Assembly: GCA_022539475.1 (NCBI GenBank)
Contig: VCMS01000130.1
Span: 1-64,000 of the forward strand
Reading direction: 5' to 3'
From: Gracilaria domingensis
Taxonomy: Eukaryota > Rhodophyta > Florideophyceae > Gracilariales > Gracilariaceae
DNA: 64,000 bases
In this document: in pieces, positions 40,118 through 51,304 of the stretch
How positions within the stretch are numbered: position 1 is the first letter of the stretch
Layout: each line of letters opens with the position of its first letter
The notes under the pieces: model-generated
Database searches by the model: none
What the model was told of the DNA's origin: nothing
The model's input: only the letters and a program-made list of their open reading frames with translations
Program-made: the position numbers and the translations under genes

Positions 40118-40125
40118 CTTATATA
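40118..40125 (-). promoter_or_regulatory. TATA box upstream of the VVMDD protein gene
   Basis: The minus strand reads TATATAAGCC, about 117 bp before the ATG at 40001 and about 190 bp before the conserved frame. Confidence 0.5.
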
Positions 40126-40259
40126 TCCTTCTCCGAAAAGCGTCGAACGACGTTTTATTTCTTGTTTGCCGGAAAAGAGCCTGCATTCCTGTTTTCATGG
40201 TCCTCTTGAACAGCTTGAGTTGCTGGCGTCCCCTAAACTACATAGAAACATGATGCTAT

Positions 40260-41740
40260 GCAAGTTTACATTAGAATAGGTCGATCAGAAAGAAGTTCCC
40301 TAATAGTTTTTGATGATGACTTGGAGGCCGAAGGATTGATGTAGGCAACACGATGAACTGTCTCAGGCGAGCTCATTTACCGCTTCGAATTCTCAGGAGA
40401 TGATACGGACAAGTACAGCTGAGTTCAGTGCCTGGGACTTGCTCTTGGCATTGTTATCGGCGACTACAATTTAGCCTGACTAGGAACCCGACGCATATGC
40501 ACTATTTTGCCATGACGTCATTTCACGTATCTGATTGGCGTTTGATGCAATTACAGTGCTTGAAGTTTCGAGGACCAGTGGAAAAACTGTTTCTCGGTGT
40601 GGCACTAGAATCATGGAACAGAATTCACATTGTTGGAGCTTCGACATGGCCTAGGGCATGCCTTGATGGTCGAAGCACGTGCGTGGAATGAAATGATCTA
40701 CCAATACCTTTGGGGAGCTTGTACCCCAGAAACAGAGCGTCCGTTATACTTCATCTACCAGCTACCCGAAAACGGTGTGCTCTCTGGCTGCCAGCTTGCT
40801 CACAGCTATTGTACAAACGAAAGCTGTAACTGCGCAACTGATTGCAAAACTCCAAGGCCCAAACCATCGAACAACCGTTCAACTTTTCGTTAAACCGTGC
40901 GTCAGCCCTAGAATTACAATATTTCTTCTGCGCTCCATGTGTATCTCTCTTCCGTCCCTGTTACTCTGTTCCATACATCCATGTTCCACTCACTTGAACA
41001 TTCTCAGCTCTGTTTTCATCAAGCATATATGCGAGGTTTACCATTTCTGGCATCCCGTCTTCCACTTGAATAGCATACGCGTGAATTCGGCATTGAATGA
41101 TCCAGTTATTTGATGATGCAGGCCAACAGCCATTCTTTCTTCATTATTTTAGCACGCAAGCGACATTCCTTCCTTGCAAACGAGGTGACATGGCCAGTAG
41201 CAGCAGACAAAAAAGGCGCGAACGAGGCGCCAAAGGAAAAGAAATGATTTGTGAGAGCAAAGTGTAGAGTCTAACTTTTTGATCGAGAAAATGAATGCTC
41301 GGCATTCATGCTTGAGCTACGTGGGGAAAGGAGAAGTCGGGAGACAATTTGACCGCTGTAGGCGCAATGTGAGAAAGGGGATATGGATTCGGAACAAAAC
41401 TTGTGCAAGCGGAATAAATACAATTTGAGTAATACCTGTCCGGACGGGCATTGAATCATGTCTCACGGCTCACGAACGGTAGAAACTGATGCGCTTTCTC
41501 AGTACTGTCCCCGCTTGAACTGATGGAAGAGAATTCTCCTGGATTGAGCCCAGTGCTTACGACGGTAGCTCACTTCAACCATTTGGAAAGAAACTGTTTT
41601 CCTGATTCCTTGCCCCAATCAGCTCAAATTTCTACTGGCTGTGATCTTCTTCTTTATTTTGGACAATAGTTTCTTATTCTAAACTACAGTAAAGATTTCA
41701 GAGAAAGCTTTCTCTCTTTAGGAAGAATTTTTGTGGGTTC
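40260..41740. other. Gene-free stretch
   Basis: No supported gene. Frames of 87-112 codons without motifs; AT-rich with no recognisable transposon ends. Confidence 0.45.
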
Positions 41741-41743
41741 TGC

Positions 41744-42775
41744 TTAATCAGTTGTTGGACCTGGCTGTGATGCTATATCATTATTATGATTAATGCATTG
41801 GATACCATCAAAGCCTTCCTTATATGGCCAGATAGGTTTTTCTAGCTCACCGGATTTTTTATACGATTTCACAAGATAAGTGAGCCTGACGGACTCTCTC
41901 TCATGTTGTGTTTCAGCTTCTTTCAACTTATTATACTCGTCTTCGCTCAACTGCCTGTTCTCGATCCTTATTGCGAAGAACTTCCTCTTCTCCTTCCCGT
42001 TTTGGTCCAAGATTATCGCCGAGTAATCAAGTGCAACCGGTGCGTCCACTGTTGCAGCGTTTTCGGGATAAATTGCTTTCGCCGTCACCTTCACTTTACA
42101 TGCCGAATCAAGTGCAGGCCCGTATGTTTCGTGCTTTTTGTACAACGAGGTTAAAGCCATTTCAAACACAGAATGCGCGCTGTTTGCGTCTGCACACATC
42201 ATGAAGACATTTCGGACATCCCTCCCAGACCCTCCAAGGCTTCTCGCAAGCAAATGTCCACGTGAATTTGTCTTGTCGCCATCCCGAGGTGCGCAATTTT
42301 TCTCTGTCCATCCTGGAGGATACATCTTGCGGTAGGCAGTTGAACCCACTTCACTTCCTTTCTCGCAAAGATCCTTGTTTAGCACTGCGACAACCTCTAC
42401 CGCCTGTGCTTGGGACAGCTCGGCATCTGTTGCGCCTTTGGCACTTGCAGGGTAAATGGCATCTTCAACATGAAGTGTCCCGCCCTTGGCCGCGAAGTTT
42501 TTCAGCCATTCGGTATCTTCTCCCCTCGCCTTTCCTCCCCGTCTCTTCAAAGTTGCGAAAGGTATCATGATTATTTCGTCTGGGACGTAATGCTTGAAAA
42601 AGACCGCGAATTCATAATATTTATTCACCGGCAGGACCTTAACTTCGTCGTAAATGTCTGATAGGATCGTCGACGTAGAATGAATATCAAAATTATCTTC
42701 TTCGCGAGCAAACGAGAGCACTCCGTAGAAGACCAGCAACAAGCCTTCCTTCGCAGAAAACTTCATGGTGACCAT
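41744..42775 (-). CDS. Secreted DNA/RNA non-specific endonuclease (His-Me finger)
   Basis: The protein is 343 residues from the ATG at 42775; a second ATG at 42766 would start the hydrophobic leader directly (MKFSAKEGLLLVFYGVLSFA). The nuclease core lies at about residues 150-240. It contains SRGHLLARSLGGSGRDVRNV, which matches the (D)RGH motif of the NUC1/NucA endonuclease family. The histidine (about residue 174) is the general base, and the downstream asparagine (about 189-198) binds the metal ion. The C-terminal third is Lys/Glu-rich. A probable signal peptide implies secretion or vacuolar delivery. Likely roles are nutrient scavenging, defence or nucleic-acid turnover. The N-terminal region has no recognised domain. 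Confidence 0.8.
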   Translation of the reverse strand: MVTMKFSAKEGLLLVFYGVLSFAREEDNFDIHSTSTILSDIYDEVKVLPVNKYYEFAVFFKHYVPDEIIMIPFATLKRRGGKARGEDTEWLKNFAAKGGTLHVEDAIYPASAKGATDAELSQAQAVEVVAVLNKDLCEKGSEVGSTAYRKMYPPGWTEKNCAPRDGDKTNSRGHLLARSLGGSGRDVRNVFMMCADANSAHSVFEMALTSLYKKHETYGPALDSACKVKVTAKAIYPENAATVDAPVALDYSAIILDQNGKEKRKFFAIRIENRQLSEDEYNKLKEAETQHERESVRLTYLVKSYKKSGELEKPIWPYKEGFDGIQCINHNNDIASQPGPTTD

Positions 42776-42789
42776 GGACAAGCGTCCGC

Positions 42790-43400
42790 ACTAAATTCCT
42801 TTCGATTAAACATTCGGGCTTTTCAATAGCTGCTGGGTTTGCCAAAGAAAGGTGCTTTGGCTGCATCGATTCTTCAGTGCTGTAATACCTCGCAAGTGCG
42901 GGCTCGAGTGTCGTTCGTAAGTGCCGACTCGAGTGTCACATGTAACAGCAAACTCGAGTTGCACCGAGCAGAATCTACATTTCATCTGCCTGATTAGTTA
43001 GAACAAGCTTTCTCCGGAGTGGGAGGGTGGCATGAAATCGATCTGAGCGCTCGGAAGACTTGAGAAAGGCAGGAACCAGCGCACCGTTGGACCGCAAGTG
43101 CTTCACAACGACCTGCTATTAATACCTTCGCAAGAAGAACCCCAATAGAAGCTCTCCTCGCTTTTCTGTAATAATATTGCCTTTCTCAGTGTATAATACA
43201 TGTAATGATGTATTACATGTTCGTTTCACAAATTAGAGAGTGATCTCTCGTATGAAGTGCTATGCTCATCGTTTTCAAAAGCAAAAGATGTCCTGTGCAA
43301 AGTTGTGAAGCTTATATAACCTCAACTTGCTTATTGCTACCGACCAGCTCGAATGTAGGCTGCAATTTTCTGAAACGTCTTCTGCAGTCGCAGCAGCTCG
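42790..43400. other. Intergenic region between nuclease and membrane protein genes
   Basis: No gene seen. It contains the near-direct repeat CTCGAGTGTC (about 42902 and 42931). Confidence 0.45.
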
Positions 43401-43415
43401 TCTTGCACAAGAGGC

Positions 43416-44033
43416 ATGGACACCCCAATTCTCCCTTCAGGGCAATACTCAGACCTTGACCGTCATCGTTCTCAGTATAGAAGGCTTTTGAAACTGGTCT
43501 CCTTGCGAAATATTCTCATCCTCTGTGGAATCATTGCGCTGGGCGCCATTCTGTTTTCGCGCAAATCGTGGCGGGCAATTATCAGATCTCCTGTGATATG
43601 GGTGGTGTCTCAGCCGTTTGGCGCTCGGAACCCGTTGAGCAAGCAATTCAAAACAGTGCCACGGGTTTCGTATGCACACCAAGAGGTTGAGAGCTTTCAT
43701 TACTACACAAAACCTTGCACAGCTGATCTTTTCCCGGTGTGCTGCAGTACGCCAACCGGCCTGTACACGGCCGACAACGCATGCACATGCACTGGTGTAG
43801 TTCACGAAATGGGGGAGTGCGGAGTTCGGCCTCCGCTACGATGCTCATGTTCGCCGGGGCTGCCGCCAACATGCTGTGATGCAGGATATTGGGGCCTTGT
43901 TGTGACGCGAAATAGTTGTGTGTGCAGTTGCCTGAGAGGAGGACAGATGGCCGGGCATAAGGACCAGTGTGGACCCAGAGACCTTAAGCACTCTGAAGGT
44001 GAGCAGCAAGCACTGTTCCGAGGCGCGATGTAA
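43416..44033 (+). CDS. Single-pass membrane protein with Cys-rich domain
   Basis: The protein is 205 residues from the ATG in GGCATGGAC. A basic N-terminal tail (DRHRSQYRRLLK) precedes one hydrophobic helix (NILILCGIIALGAILF, about residues 32-48) and then Arg/Lys. The later part holds a cysteine-rich module with repeated CC and CxC pairs (PVCCSTP, ACTCTG, RCSCSPGLPPTCCD, SCVCSC), suggesting a disulfide-bonded lumenal or extracellular domain. That fits a type II membrane or signal-anchored protein. No family was recognised. No TATA box is obvious just upstream. Confidence 0.6.
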   Translation: MDTPILPSGQYSDLDRHRSQYRRLLKLVSLRNILILCGIIALGAILFSRKSWRAIIRSPVIWVVSQPFGARNPLSKQFKTVPRVSYAHQEVESFHYYTKPCTADLFPVCCSTPTGLYTADNACTCTGVVHEMGECGVRPPLRCSCSPGLPPTCCDAGYWGLVVTRNSCVCSCLRGGQMAGHKDQCGPRDLKHSEGEQQALFRGAM

Positions 44034-44039
44034 TCGCGA

Positions 44040-44970
44040 TATCAACAGAAAGGAACGAAAAGACCGCAGGTATGGAATCTTTACGCCGTTTGGTTTTCGG
44101 AAGCAGTGACCAGAGAAAGCTCACCAGAAGGCTACGGTGCATTTCGCAAAAGGTAGACATGCAATACACTTTCGTACAAAGGTAGCATTCATTTGAATTA
44201 GAGACTTTAATGGTTTGGTGCCCACTGTACAGAGCACTTTCCACAGCTCTACCAGAGGGCTGTCTGTATTTTTTCGCAGCACAACAAATACATGTAACGA
44301 GCGATTACTGATTTTTGTTGAAGTAGTTCTTTAGTAGTTATCTTTGGCTGAGTCTGCTCGATGCATAGTCGGAAAGATATTTAACTAGATGCCCTTGAGC
44401 TCCTCACATGCAATGGATCAAAATGGGAGGCGCTCCACAGCGAAGGGTAGGACTTATTGCCGGTAGAAAGAGCGCAGATGAGCTCAAAAGCAATTTGGAA
44501 CACAAGAAACCGCAGTTCTCTTCCAAATTCTTAAGATTATTTCTTTCCTACCCGGGCTGTACGTCCGAACAAACCACTCATCGCATTCTTCCTCAGTGCT
44601 CTTCGGCTCTTTTCGTTACATGCACCCAGTATCACGACTTAGGAATGTCGTTCTTGAGACCCTGCGGGAGAGAGCATGTGTGAAGAGTCTTCACTGAAGA
44701 CAGGCAATGCTACGAGACAAGTCTTACTGTAGCTTACAGTTGATATATGTCGCGGCCACAGGCGACGCCAATAGCCACATGATGTGGCCCACATCTTGTG
44801 AAGTTACTGTAAAGAGGCTGTCCGAAATCGTGCAAGTTGGGCTTCATAGATTTCGCTCAACGTTGCTGCACTTTGGTAGTTGACCAAAACGCCTTTGATC
44901 CTGTGAGTCAGAAAACCCGCAAGCGGGCAAGAAATACAAAACAGTAGACAAAGAAAAAAAACAAAACAAA
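44040..44970. other. Gene-free stretch
   Basis: No supported gene; a 91-codon plus-strand frame at 44408 lacks motifs. Confidence 0.45.
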
Positions 44971-44978
44971 GAAAGAGT

Positions 44979-45536
44979 TTACTGGGATAAGTAGACGTCC
45001 ATGTCGCAAACTAGAGCGGCAATTACAGCTTCCCTTGCCTTTGCAAACTTGTAGCAATGCATGGCGAAGCGCATCCCGTCTTTCAGGCTCCGCACGTACG
45101 TTGGCGGGGCTAAAGTCAAAATGTCGCGCACATTGTCCTCCGCGTATTGTTTGCTGTTACACGAGCGAAAAAGCGACGTGTTCATTTCCTTTATCGCATC
45201 ACGAGGGGATAAGTGTCCCCAGCCCCCAATTGGTGCACCACCACCAGTGCATGCAACGGTACCAGTAATGACGGCACCCGACGCGGGCATCTCGTCCTCG
45301 GCGACGCCATTCTCCAGCACCGCGTCTCCTTCGGGCTCGACGTCGATGACGGAGTAAGGACCGGTGCTGGCCTCTCCATCGAAAGCGCCGGGCTGAACAG
45401 ACATTGTCGTGAAAGGGCGGCGTAGAAAGCGGGTCGGCGCGAGTAAGCCCAGCCGAGGAGAGATTAAATAAAGCCACAACAGGCGCGCACAAGTAAACCC
45501 CGTGGCCACATGACTCTCTGCCGCGCAGGGCGCCAT
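44979..45536 (-). CDS. Hypothetical protein, 185 aa
   Basis: A minus-strand ORF from the ATG at 45536. An inner ATG (TTMSVQPGAFDGE) about 44 residues on would remove a basic, hydrophobic, organelle-leader-like N-terminus (FTCARLLWLYLISPRLGLLA). The middle is acidic and Gly/Ala/Val-rich. The C-terminal 70 residues look folded and helical (NTSLFRSCNSKQYAEDNVRD, LAPPTYVRSLKDGMRFAMHC, FAKAREAVIAALVCDMDVYL). No family was recognised. The tandem repeat at 45611 lies just upstream and might be part of its promoter region. Confidence 0.55.
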   Translation of the reverse strand: MAPCAAESHVATGFTCARLLWLYLISPRLGLLAPTRFLRRPFTTMSVQPGAFDGEASTGPYSVIDVEPEGDAVLENGVAEDEMPASGAVITGTVACTGGGAPIGGWGHLSPRDAIKEMNTSLFRSCNSKQYAEDNVRDILTLAPPTYVRSLKDGMRFAMHCYKFAKAREAVIAALVCDMDVYLSQ

Positions 45537-45610
45537 AATAATAGACGTGGTAGGGTCTAGCCAACCCTGGCTTTATTATAGTAGTTAAAAAAAGAACCGA
45601 ATCAGATGCT

Positions 45611-45765
45611 AGTGTAATGTTCGTGGCAAAATGTGCACCGCCGCGAGGAGGTGCCACTATCATGCCCGTGGAAAAATGTGCACCGCTGCGACGCGACGAA
45701 GTGCCACTATAACGCCAGTGGCAAAATGTGCACCGCCGCGAGGAGGTGCCAGTGTAATGCGCGCG
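45611..45765. repeat. Three-unit tandem repeat of about 48 bp
   Basis: Units of about 45-50 bp start near 45616, 45661 and 45711. Each contains GTGG(C/A)AAAATGTGCACCG, CCGCGAGGAGGTGCC or a variant, and an AATG/CATG/AACG junction. The third runs into a partial fourth. Copies are 80-90% alike by eye. It lies 75 bp upstream of the 185-aa gene. Confidence 0.8.
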
Positions 45766-46011
45766 GCACAATCTCAAGAACCCTAGGTTTGGCATAGTGG
45801 TACGGAACTCAAATCTAGGTTGAGTGGCTCACAAACTTCTGCCACGCGCAAAACCTGATTACAAGATCACCAACCCACCGGCATGTAACGTACCTAACCG
45901 TCTATAACTAAACAGATATTGGGCAAAGGGCCATAATCGTACATGCAACGCGAAATTATTGGCGCGATTGCAAACGACGACTTGTAGCCCATTCTTTAGG
46001 ATAGAAAGCAC

Positions 46012-46019
46012 TATAAAAG
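46012..46019 (+). promoter_or_regulatory. Strong TATA box
   Basis: CTATAAAAGGGCC followed by a long pyrimidine-rich leader. No ATG occurs on the plus strand for about 700 bp downstream. A branch site TACTAAC (46660-46666) with polypyrimidine tract and AG at 46687-46688 then suggests an intron 3' end. Confidence 0.6.
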
Positions 46020-46039
46020 GGCCGGACCAGTCGCTTACG

Positions 46040-47140
46040 ACTCTACGCCGGCGAAACCACTTCTCTTTCGACGACCGCTACCCATTTCCACTCCTCTTCT
46101 ATTTTCCCCTTCATCGTCTCAACCTTCGCCGCCCCACCTTAACCTCTCTATCTCTTGACTTTTGGCGGCTTGGTCTCACCGCCCCCAACGTTCCCTGCTA
46201 CTCATACAGCCCTTCTTCTGGGCTCGTCTCAGTTGGGTCGGCAAAGCCTTCGCACTACCCTAAATTTGGGTTAGCCTTGTGCGGGCGTGCCTCTCTCTCT
46301 CGAAGTCCGCTCTTCTTGGTTCCCCGTCTCTCCGGCTTCTCCGTGGTGGTTTCTTTTGTTACCGTTCTTTCCCGTTTCTACCGGCCGCGGTTGGCTCTGT
46401 TGTTGTCCCTCTTCGTTTCTCCTTCGTTGTGCCGGCCTTCCCTGCTTGCATCTGTCCGCTTGCTTCTTTCGTCGGCCTTGGACTCTGGTTTCGCTAGTTA
46501 TTTCGCGTTGCGATTAGGTTCCTCCCATATTTTTGCTTTGCATTTGTTGTTGCTAGACACACTGTGTGACGCGGCCTAAGGTTCCTATTAACCTGCGGCC
46601 CTGAGGCAATCGTTCAAGGGCTGGTTGTTCTCAGCTGCTCTTTTGGCATTTTGTGTGACTACTAACTTCTTTTTTGTTTCACTCCAAGTGCCGAGGTCTT
46701 TCGTTTCATCCATTATTCGTCCGTGGTTGACACGGATGAGCGTCTAGAAGAAGTCTCTGATCTCGTTCCGCACATAAAGAAGTCGGCTCTGCAGCCTCTT
46801 GACGGGCCACGCGAGCGCCACATCTTTCGCGTCGCCAATTAGAAGGAGAAGCGCCGTCGTAACCTTCGCCGCGTAATCGAGTCTTCAAACGCTGTCGTGT
46901 CTGTGACATCAAGGTCCAGAGCTAGCGTCAGCTTGAAGTCCATCAAGCCGGCCGTCGCCATCGCAGAGACTTACGGCGTGCAAACTACACTGAGCTCGAC
47001 ATTTACTGCAAAGCTTGCAAAATCCGGTTTTCTGAAGCTCACGGTCTACGCGTCTACTTCAGAAGCTGCCGTTATCGTGCGTCACTTAAAAACAAGAACA
47101 ACAGTATCTTTTAGAGTACAGGTCTCTTTTTTTATTGCCT
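46040..47140 (+). other. Pyrimidine-rich transcribed-looking region of unknown nature
   Basis: It runs from the TATA box at 46012. The first part (46040-46580) is open in one frame without any methionine and is very C/T-rich, like a leader. It is followed by the TACTAAC...AG acceptor at 46660-46688. After the acceptor one frame reads AEVFRFIHYSSVVDTDERLE to a stop at about 46841, then resumes to 47140. Another frame carries YCKACKIRFSEAHGLRV near 47000, reminiscent of a zinc finger. The pieces suggest a decayed gene or element 5' end. I cannot name it. Confidence 0.35.
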
Positions 47141-47144
47141 AGTT

Positions 47145-50100
47145 GTCACAGATTTCTATTCATATCTCATTACATATATCATCCTTTTTTGTTTTTCTTT
47201 ATCTTTTTGTCTATCGTTTGGTATCCCTCTTCTGTTCTTGTGTTCGTGCTTGGTTGTTTGGCTTCTGTTGCACTCTATCTACGTAAGCTGATCTTTGGCT
47301 TGTGCTTCTTCGTCCGATTGGACTGGTACTCTACGAGAGCAAACTTTATTTTCATTGTTTTTGCCCCCTTTGGCTGTAACCGCCGGCGCCATCACCAAAA
47401 TGGCGTTTTCAGATCCTTCGCATCAACCGCAATGCGCAACAAATCTGCCTCTCCTGCGTGACATGTAGGAGCAGGCGCCGCTCCAGCTTAGCTTGCAGTT
47501 TAATCTCGAGCTAAGCTGGCGCAGAAGAATGAGCACCTGTCCCGCAAGCACAAGGTAAAGCGCGTTGTCGCGATACCAGCAGTGTCGCACTGCTAGTGTC
47601 TCTTAATGCGTCACATTTTTCTTGCCCTCGACATGGGCTTGGTTGACAAGTAAATCATGTCATTGCTTCTCCCTCTGGTTACGTTTTCCCTCAACGGCAT
47701 GATCCTTCCAGGTTGCGACTAATGCATGCCGAGGAACGTTTGCGGGAGGCCCTGAAACGGCATATATGCGTGGCATTCGCAAGAGTTTCTTGTTCGACTT
47801 CGAATTTACTCACATCGAACCGTCACCATCGTCTCAAACCACAGCGAGGATCTTGCATGACTCAGTTGCGATTAGAAGCTCTATCATAGTCGGTAACTGC
47901 CGGAAGCCCCAGGCGCATACTAACATATACCAGATTTCGTTGCGTGACAAACCAATAATTCCAGTCACATCGGTGAAAGTGAGTCGGACGAGGCCGACTC
48001 AACTTCCATTGAGTGCCACGAGTTGTATTCATCTCAGAGCAGTACAAAAGCCGTCTTTGAGCAGCGCTTCTTCGACATATTGAGCTGATCACTCCAGCAA
48101 CCATGTCCATCCCCAACTAGGCCCCACACTTCTCGATGGACCCATGCTACCTGCCGCCGCAGGGTGTGCCTGTACGAGTCTGATGAGACTCCGTGCTATC
48201 AGAGCGAAACGAGTTGGAGAACGATCTCCGACGGAAGCGAAGATCCATTGCTGGACATTGCTCGGTACGTTTCTCATAAGTCTCCGCGCTCCTCTAGATA
48301 CCACCCCTTCCTCCTTTTGTTTCGGTTCTAGATTTGTTTTCCAAACTTGTATCGATCCAATACTGCACCCTTGAGCAAAAACCAACGAGACCAAAAAGGC
48401 AGCCGATAACTATTCATAGGAGGGATGGCTGTTCTCACTGTTCTCACCGTAGTAGGCCCCGAACCGCGCTCAGAGACGTAAGGCACCGTAACTGGTATGC
48501 TTGCATTGTCGTACTTTGGTGAACGTCTTTGAGATGTGATCCAGAGCCCAGATACATGGCCCCTGCGGGCGTCTCCCTCTGGTAGGCCCTGAGACGGTTG
48601 TTCCTCAAATGGAGGGGGGTGCTGCGCTCGGTACTACCCGCATTGCCGAACTCTGGAGAATGGCTGCATAGATAGACTCAGCCTTTTGGATAAGGCGTGA
48701 AGATAGGCATTTCCCTGCAGTATGCCTGGGCGAGCGCCCTGAGACGCGGGGTATACCGAGGGTATTCGTTCGGTTCGCTTGTGTGTTGATGGTTGCTGTC
48801 GATACTTGTTTGTATTAGCATAGTATCGTAGCGCATTAGTCTCATAAACATCTTCTTCCTGATGTTTCTGTCTTTGCCAAGTAGTGTTTACAGTCTTGTC
48901 ATTTTGGCCTTGTCGCCCAAAACCAGCTTTGAGTACATAGCCTCGCCTTATCCTTTACTCGCGCCCTTCCATGCTTCCCGTGTTCTAGCGATTCACAAAT
49001 TGATTTGCGCACACACGCACGGAAGCGAGAAGGGCAGTCAAGCGCACACGCGTGGTCAATATTTTCTGTAGTGGCGAGACAAACAGGCCTTTCTTCCAGA
49101 TCAGCAACGTGAGCCACAGTTTTTGTAGAGCATGTGAAACGAGAAAAAGAAAGTGGGAGGGGAGTTCCGCTTTTCTATCACGCCGTTTGGTACATCATCA
49201 CAACTCGTGATTCAAAAGAGCTGCAGAAGCAGTTGAAAAAGTTAAACCGGCTCCGAACGATTCTTGGCTGTGAAAATGCATTGACTTCAATGACAGTGAC
49301 ATTTTGATGCACATCATTGCACCTACCTTCGGTAGCAGCTGCACCAATGGTTGACGTGCGCAGTCCAAGAAACGGGGTAGCGGTTCGAGGATGACAGCGG
49401 TAAGGGCAGCGGAACGATCCAACGACAAACGGTTTGTCGTCGTTGCCAGTGGCGGGGTCGCTCTTGATCCCGTATTGTTGCCATCAAAATCTCCTGGACA
49501 TTGCTATACAACAAGTTGTCCGTAACAACGCATTCCGCAGGATCAAGGACATTGTACGCGGCATCGGCTCCATGACGGTGGCTGTCAGTGGCGCTCGTGA
49601 GCAATGAAGTCAATGACTCCTATGGTAAACTTTACTGTCGTACCTCTGCCGCGTACAAAGGTACACTCTGGTAAGAATGTGAAAAAACTCGGAGCGTTCA
49701 TTGGAGACACCAGGTGCAGGTCCTTTTGGTCTCTTTAGCCGCAGAGGATTTGATCAGTCTACTCGACGTGATGACACATCACATTTACGCGCGTCTGAGT
49801 CGGTTAGTCCGTCTTGGACAGGGCATCCAAGGCATGCCGACAGTAGTGTTGTTGGAAATCGAACGATTGCCATCAACATCAGAAGTTACAGTTGCAACAC
49901 CTGGAAAATTTCAGTGGAAATTGAACAATTTTCGTCAACATCAACCTTCCATTTATCTATCGTTTTTGGCAACACTCTCAGCCCAAAGGATTTAACCTCT
50001 ATAATTCTACTTCAGTATAACAGTACCCAAGGGTAAGGATAATATTTCACTCCGTCGTCGATCGACGCATTGTTACAAAGTTCAAGTTTTGGCTGGTGGT

Positions 50101-51200
50101 GCCAAGGATACTTGACCATCCAAATTCACAATCCAGTGTCTCTCATGTAATATTCCATATCGTCACGAAATCTGCCTTCAGCCTTTACTCTATGTTCTCC
50201 TACGATGGGCCATTTTGAAAAGCTTCAGGGAATGAACAACTTGGAGTACGCTTGCTGCGATTGCTGTCGAAAAAACGGGAGCAAAGTCAAGAGCTCTTTG
50301 ATCCGCGCCAATACGCAGTCCCGAATGGTAAGTGTATGACGGTCAGCCGATGACGTGATTCTCTCGAGATTCCCGAGTCGGCCTTGTCTTCATACTGTGC
50401 AGTATTATGAGACAAAGTGGGACAAGATACTTGACATGCACAGTTTACAGTAAGGCTAGAGTGAGATTCGACTAAAATGTACCACCAGGTGACTCGTGCA
50501 AAAGCCTATGCGCTTCGCACTCTGAACTATTCAAGCCAAAGTTCAAGGGTGCTTGCATCGAACTTTGTGTAGAAGCGTTCCGGTATCTTGCACCAACCTG
50601 TAAGGTTCTCTTTATTTCGCTCTAGCAAGCATACGAGCTCATCTCTTCATTTGATGAGTTTACACAGGAATGCTGTGACGGTTTGGGTCAATTGGAGGTG
50701 AGTCAATTGGGTCAGTTTAGTGATAGATACATACGATGCTATCAGGGAAAAGGAAAATTGTACCAGTAAGATTCTGCGCTCCAGTCTCAATACCCTTGAT
50801 CGCATTCCGCACAGTCACAGGGTTATAGGTTCAGGAGCCCGCCAGGCCAGCCTTACCAGACCGCCACCCAAAAAACCGCGCTTTGGCCGGGACAAGCTGA
50901 TACTTTATCCAGGATAGGGAAGGCAGGCAGGCAACGAAGCGCTTCCAACCGTCAACCATGCACCCTTCCAAGCAGCATTGCGTTTACCGCTGCCTAGACT
51001 ATTGTGAGAACTATAGCCAAAGCTACAAATCAAATGACGCAATTGATGTGGCCAACTACCAACGGTACCCAGCTGTATGCCCTGCGCATTCATCTTCCGT
51101 TAACTGTCTCACACCAAGGTGCACGCCCCCAGCTCAAATCGCAGCCAATCCGTATCATGTCCGGAACTGACGTGTCTCACCATCGTTGACGCGGTTCGCA
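47145..51200. other. Gene-free stretch of 4 kb
   Basis: No supported gene. Frames of up to 111 codons lack motifs. The phrase GCCCTGAGACG occurs twice (about 48587 and 48737), and CGGCCCTGAGGC occurs near 46590. They may mark a decayed repeat or non-coding transcript. Confidence 0.4.
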
Positions 51201-51210
51201 CATGAGTCGC

Positions 51211-51218
51211 ATAAAAGC
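51211..51218 (+). promoter_or_regulatory. TATA-like box of the GH16 gene
   Basis: ATAAAAGC lies only 28 bp before the first in-frame ATG (51239) and 94 bp before the second (51305). With initiation 25-30 bp downstream of TATA, the second ATG is the likely start. Confidence 0.6.
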
Positions 51219-51304
51219 TGCCGCTTGGGCTCGGCACGATGCGCCGCTCTTCGTTCCTATCTTACCTCAAGAATCTATGCATCAATAGATACCATACTGC
51301 AATC

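Noticed and set aside
45611-45765. CRISPR-like array
   Set aside because: Units are contiguous imperfect repeats without unique spacers, in a eukaryotic setting.
45959-46579. 206-codon plus-strand ORF
   Set aside because: It contains no methionine, begins before the TATA box at 46012 and is a translation of a pyrimidine-rich leader.
49714-49995. 93-codon ORF as a small gene
   Set aside because: No ATG, promoter, signal peptide or domain; typical chance frame in non-coding DNA.
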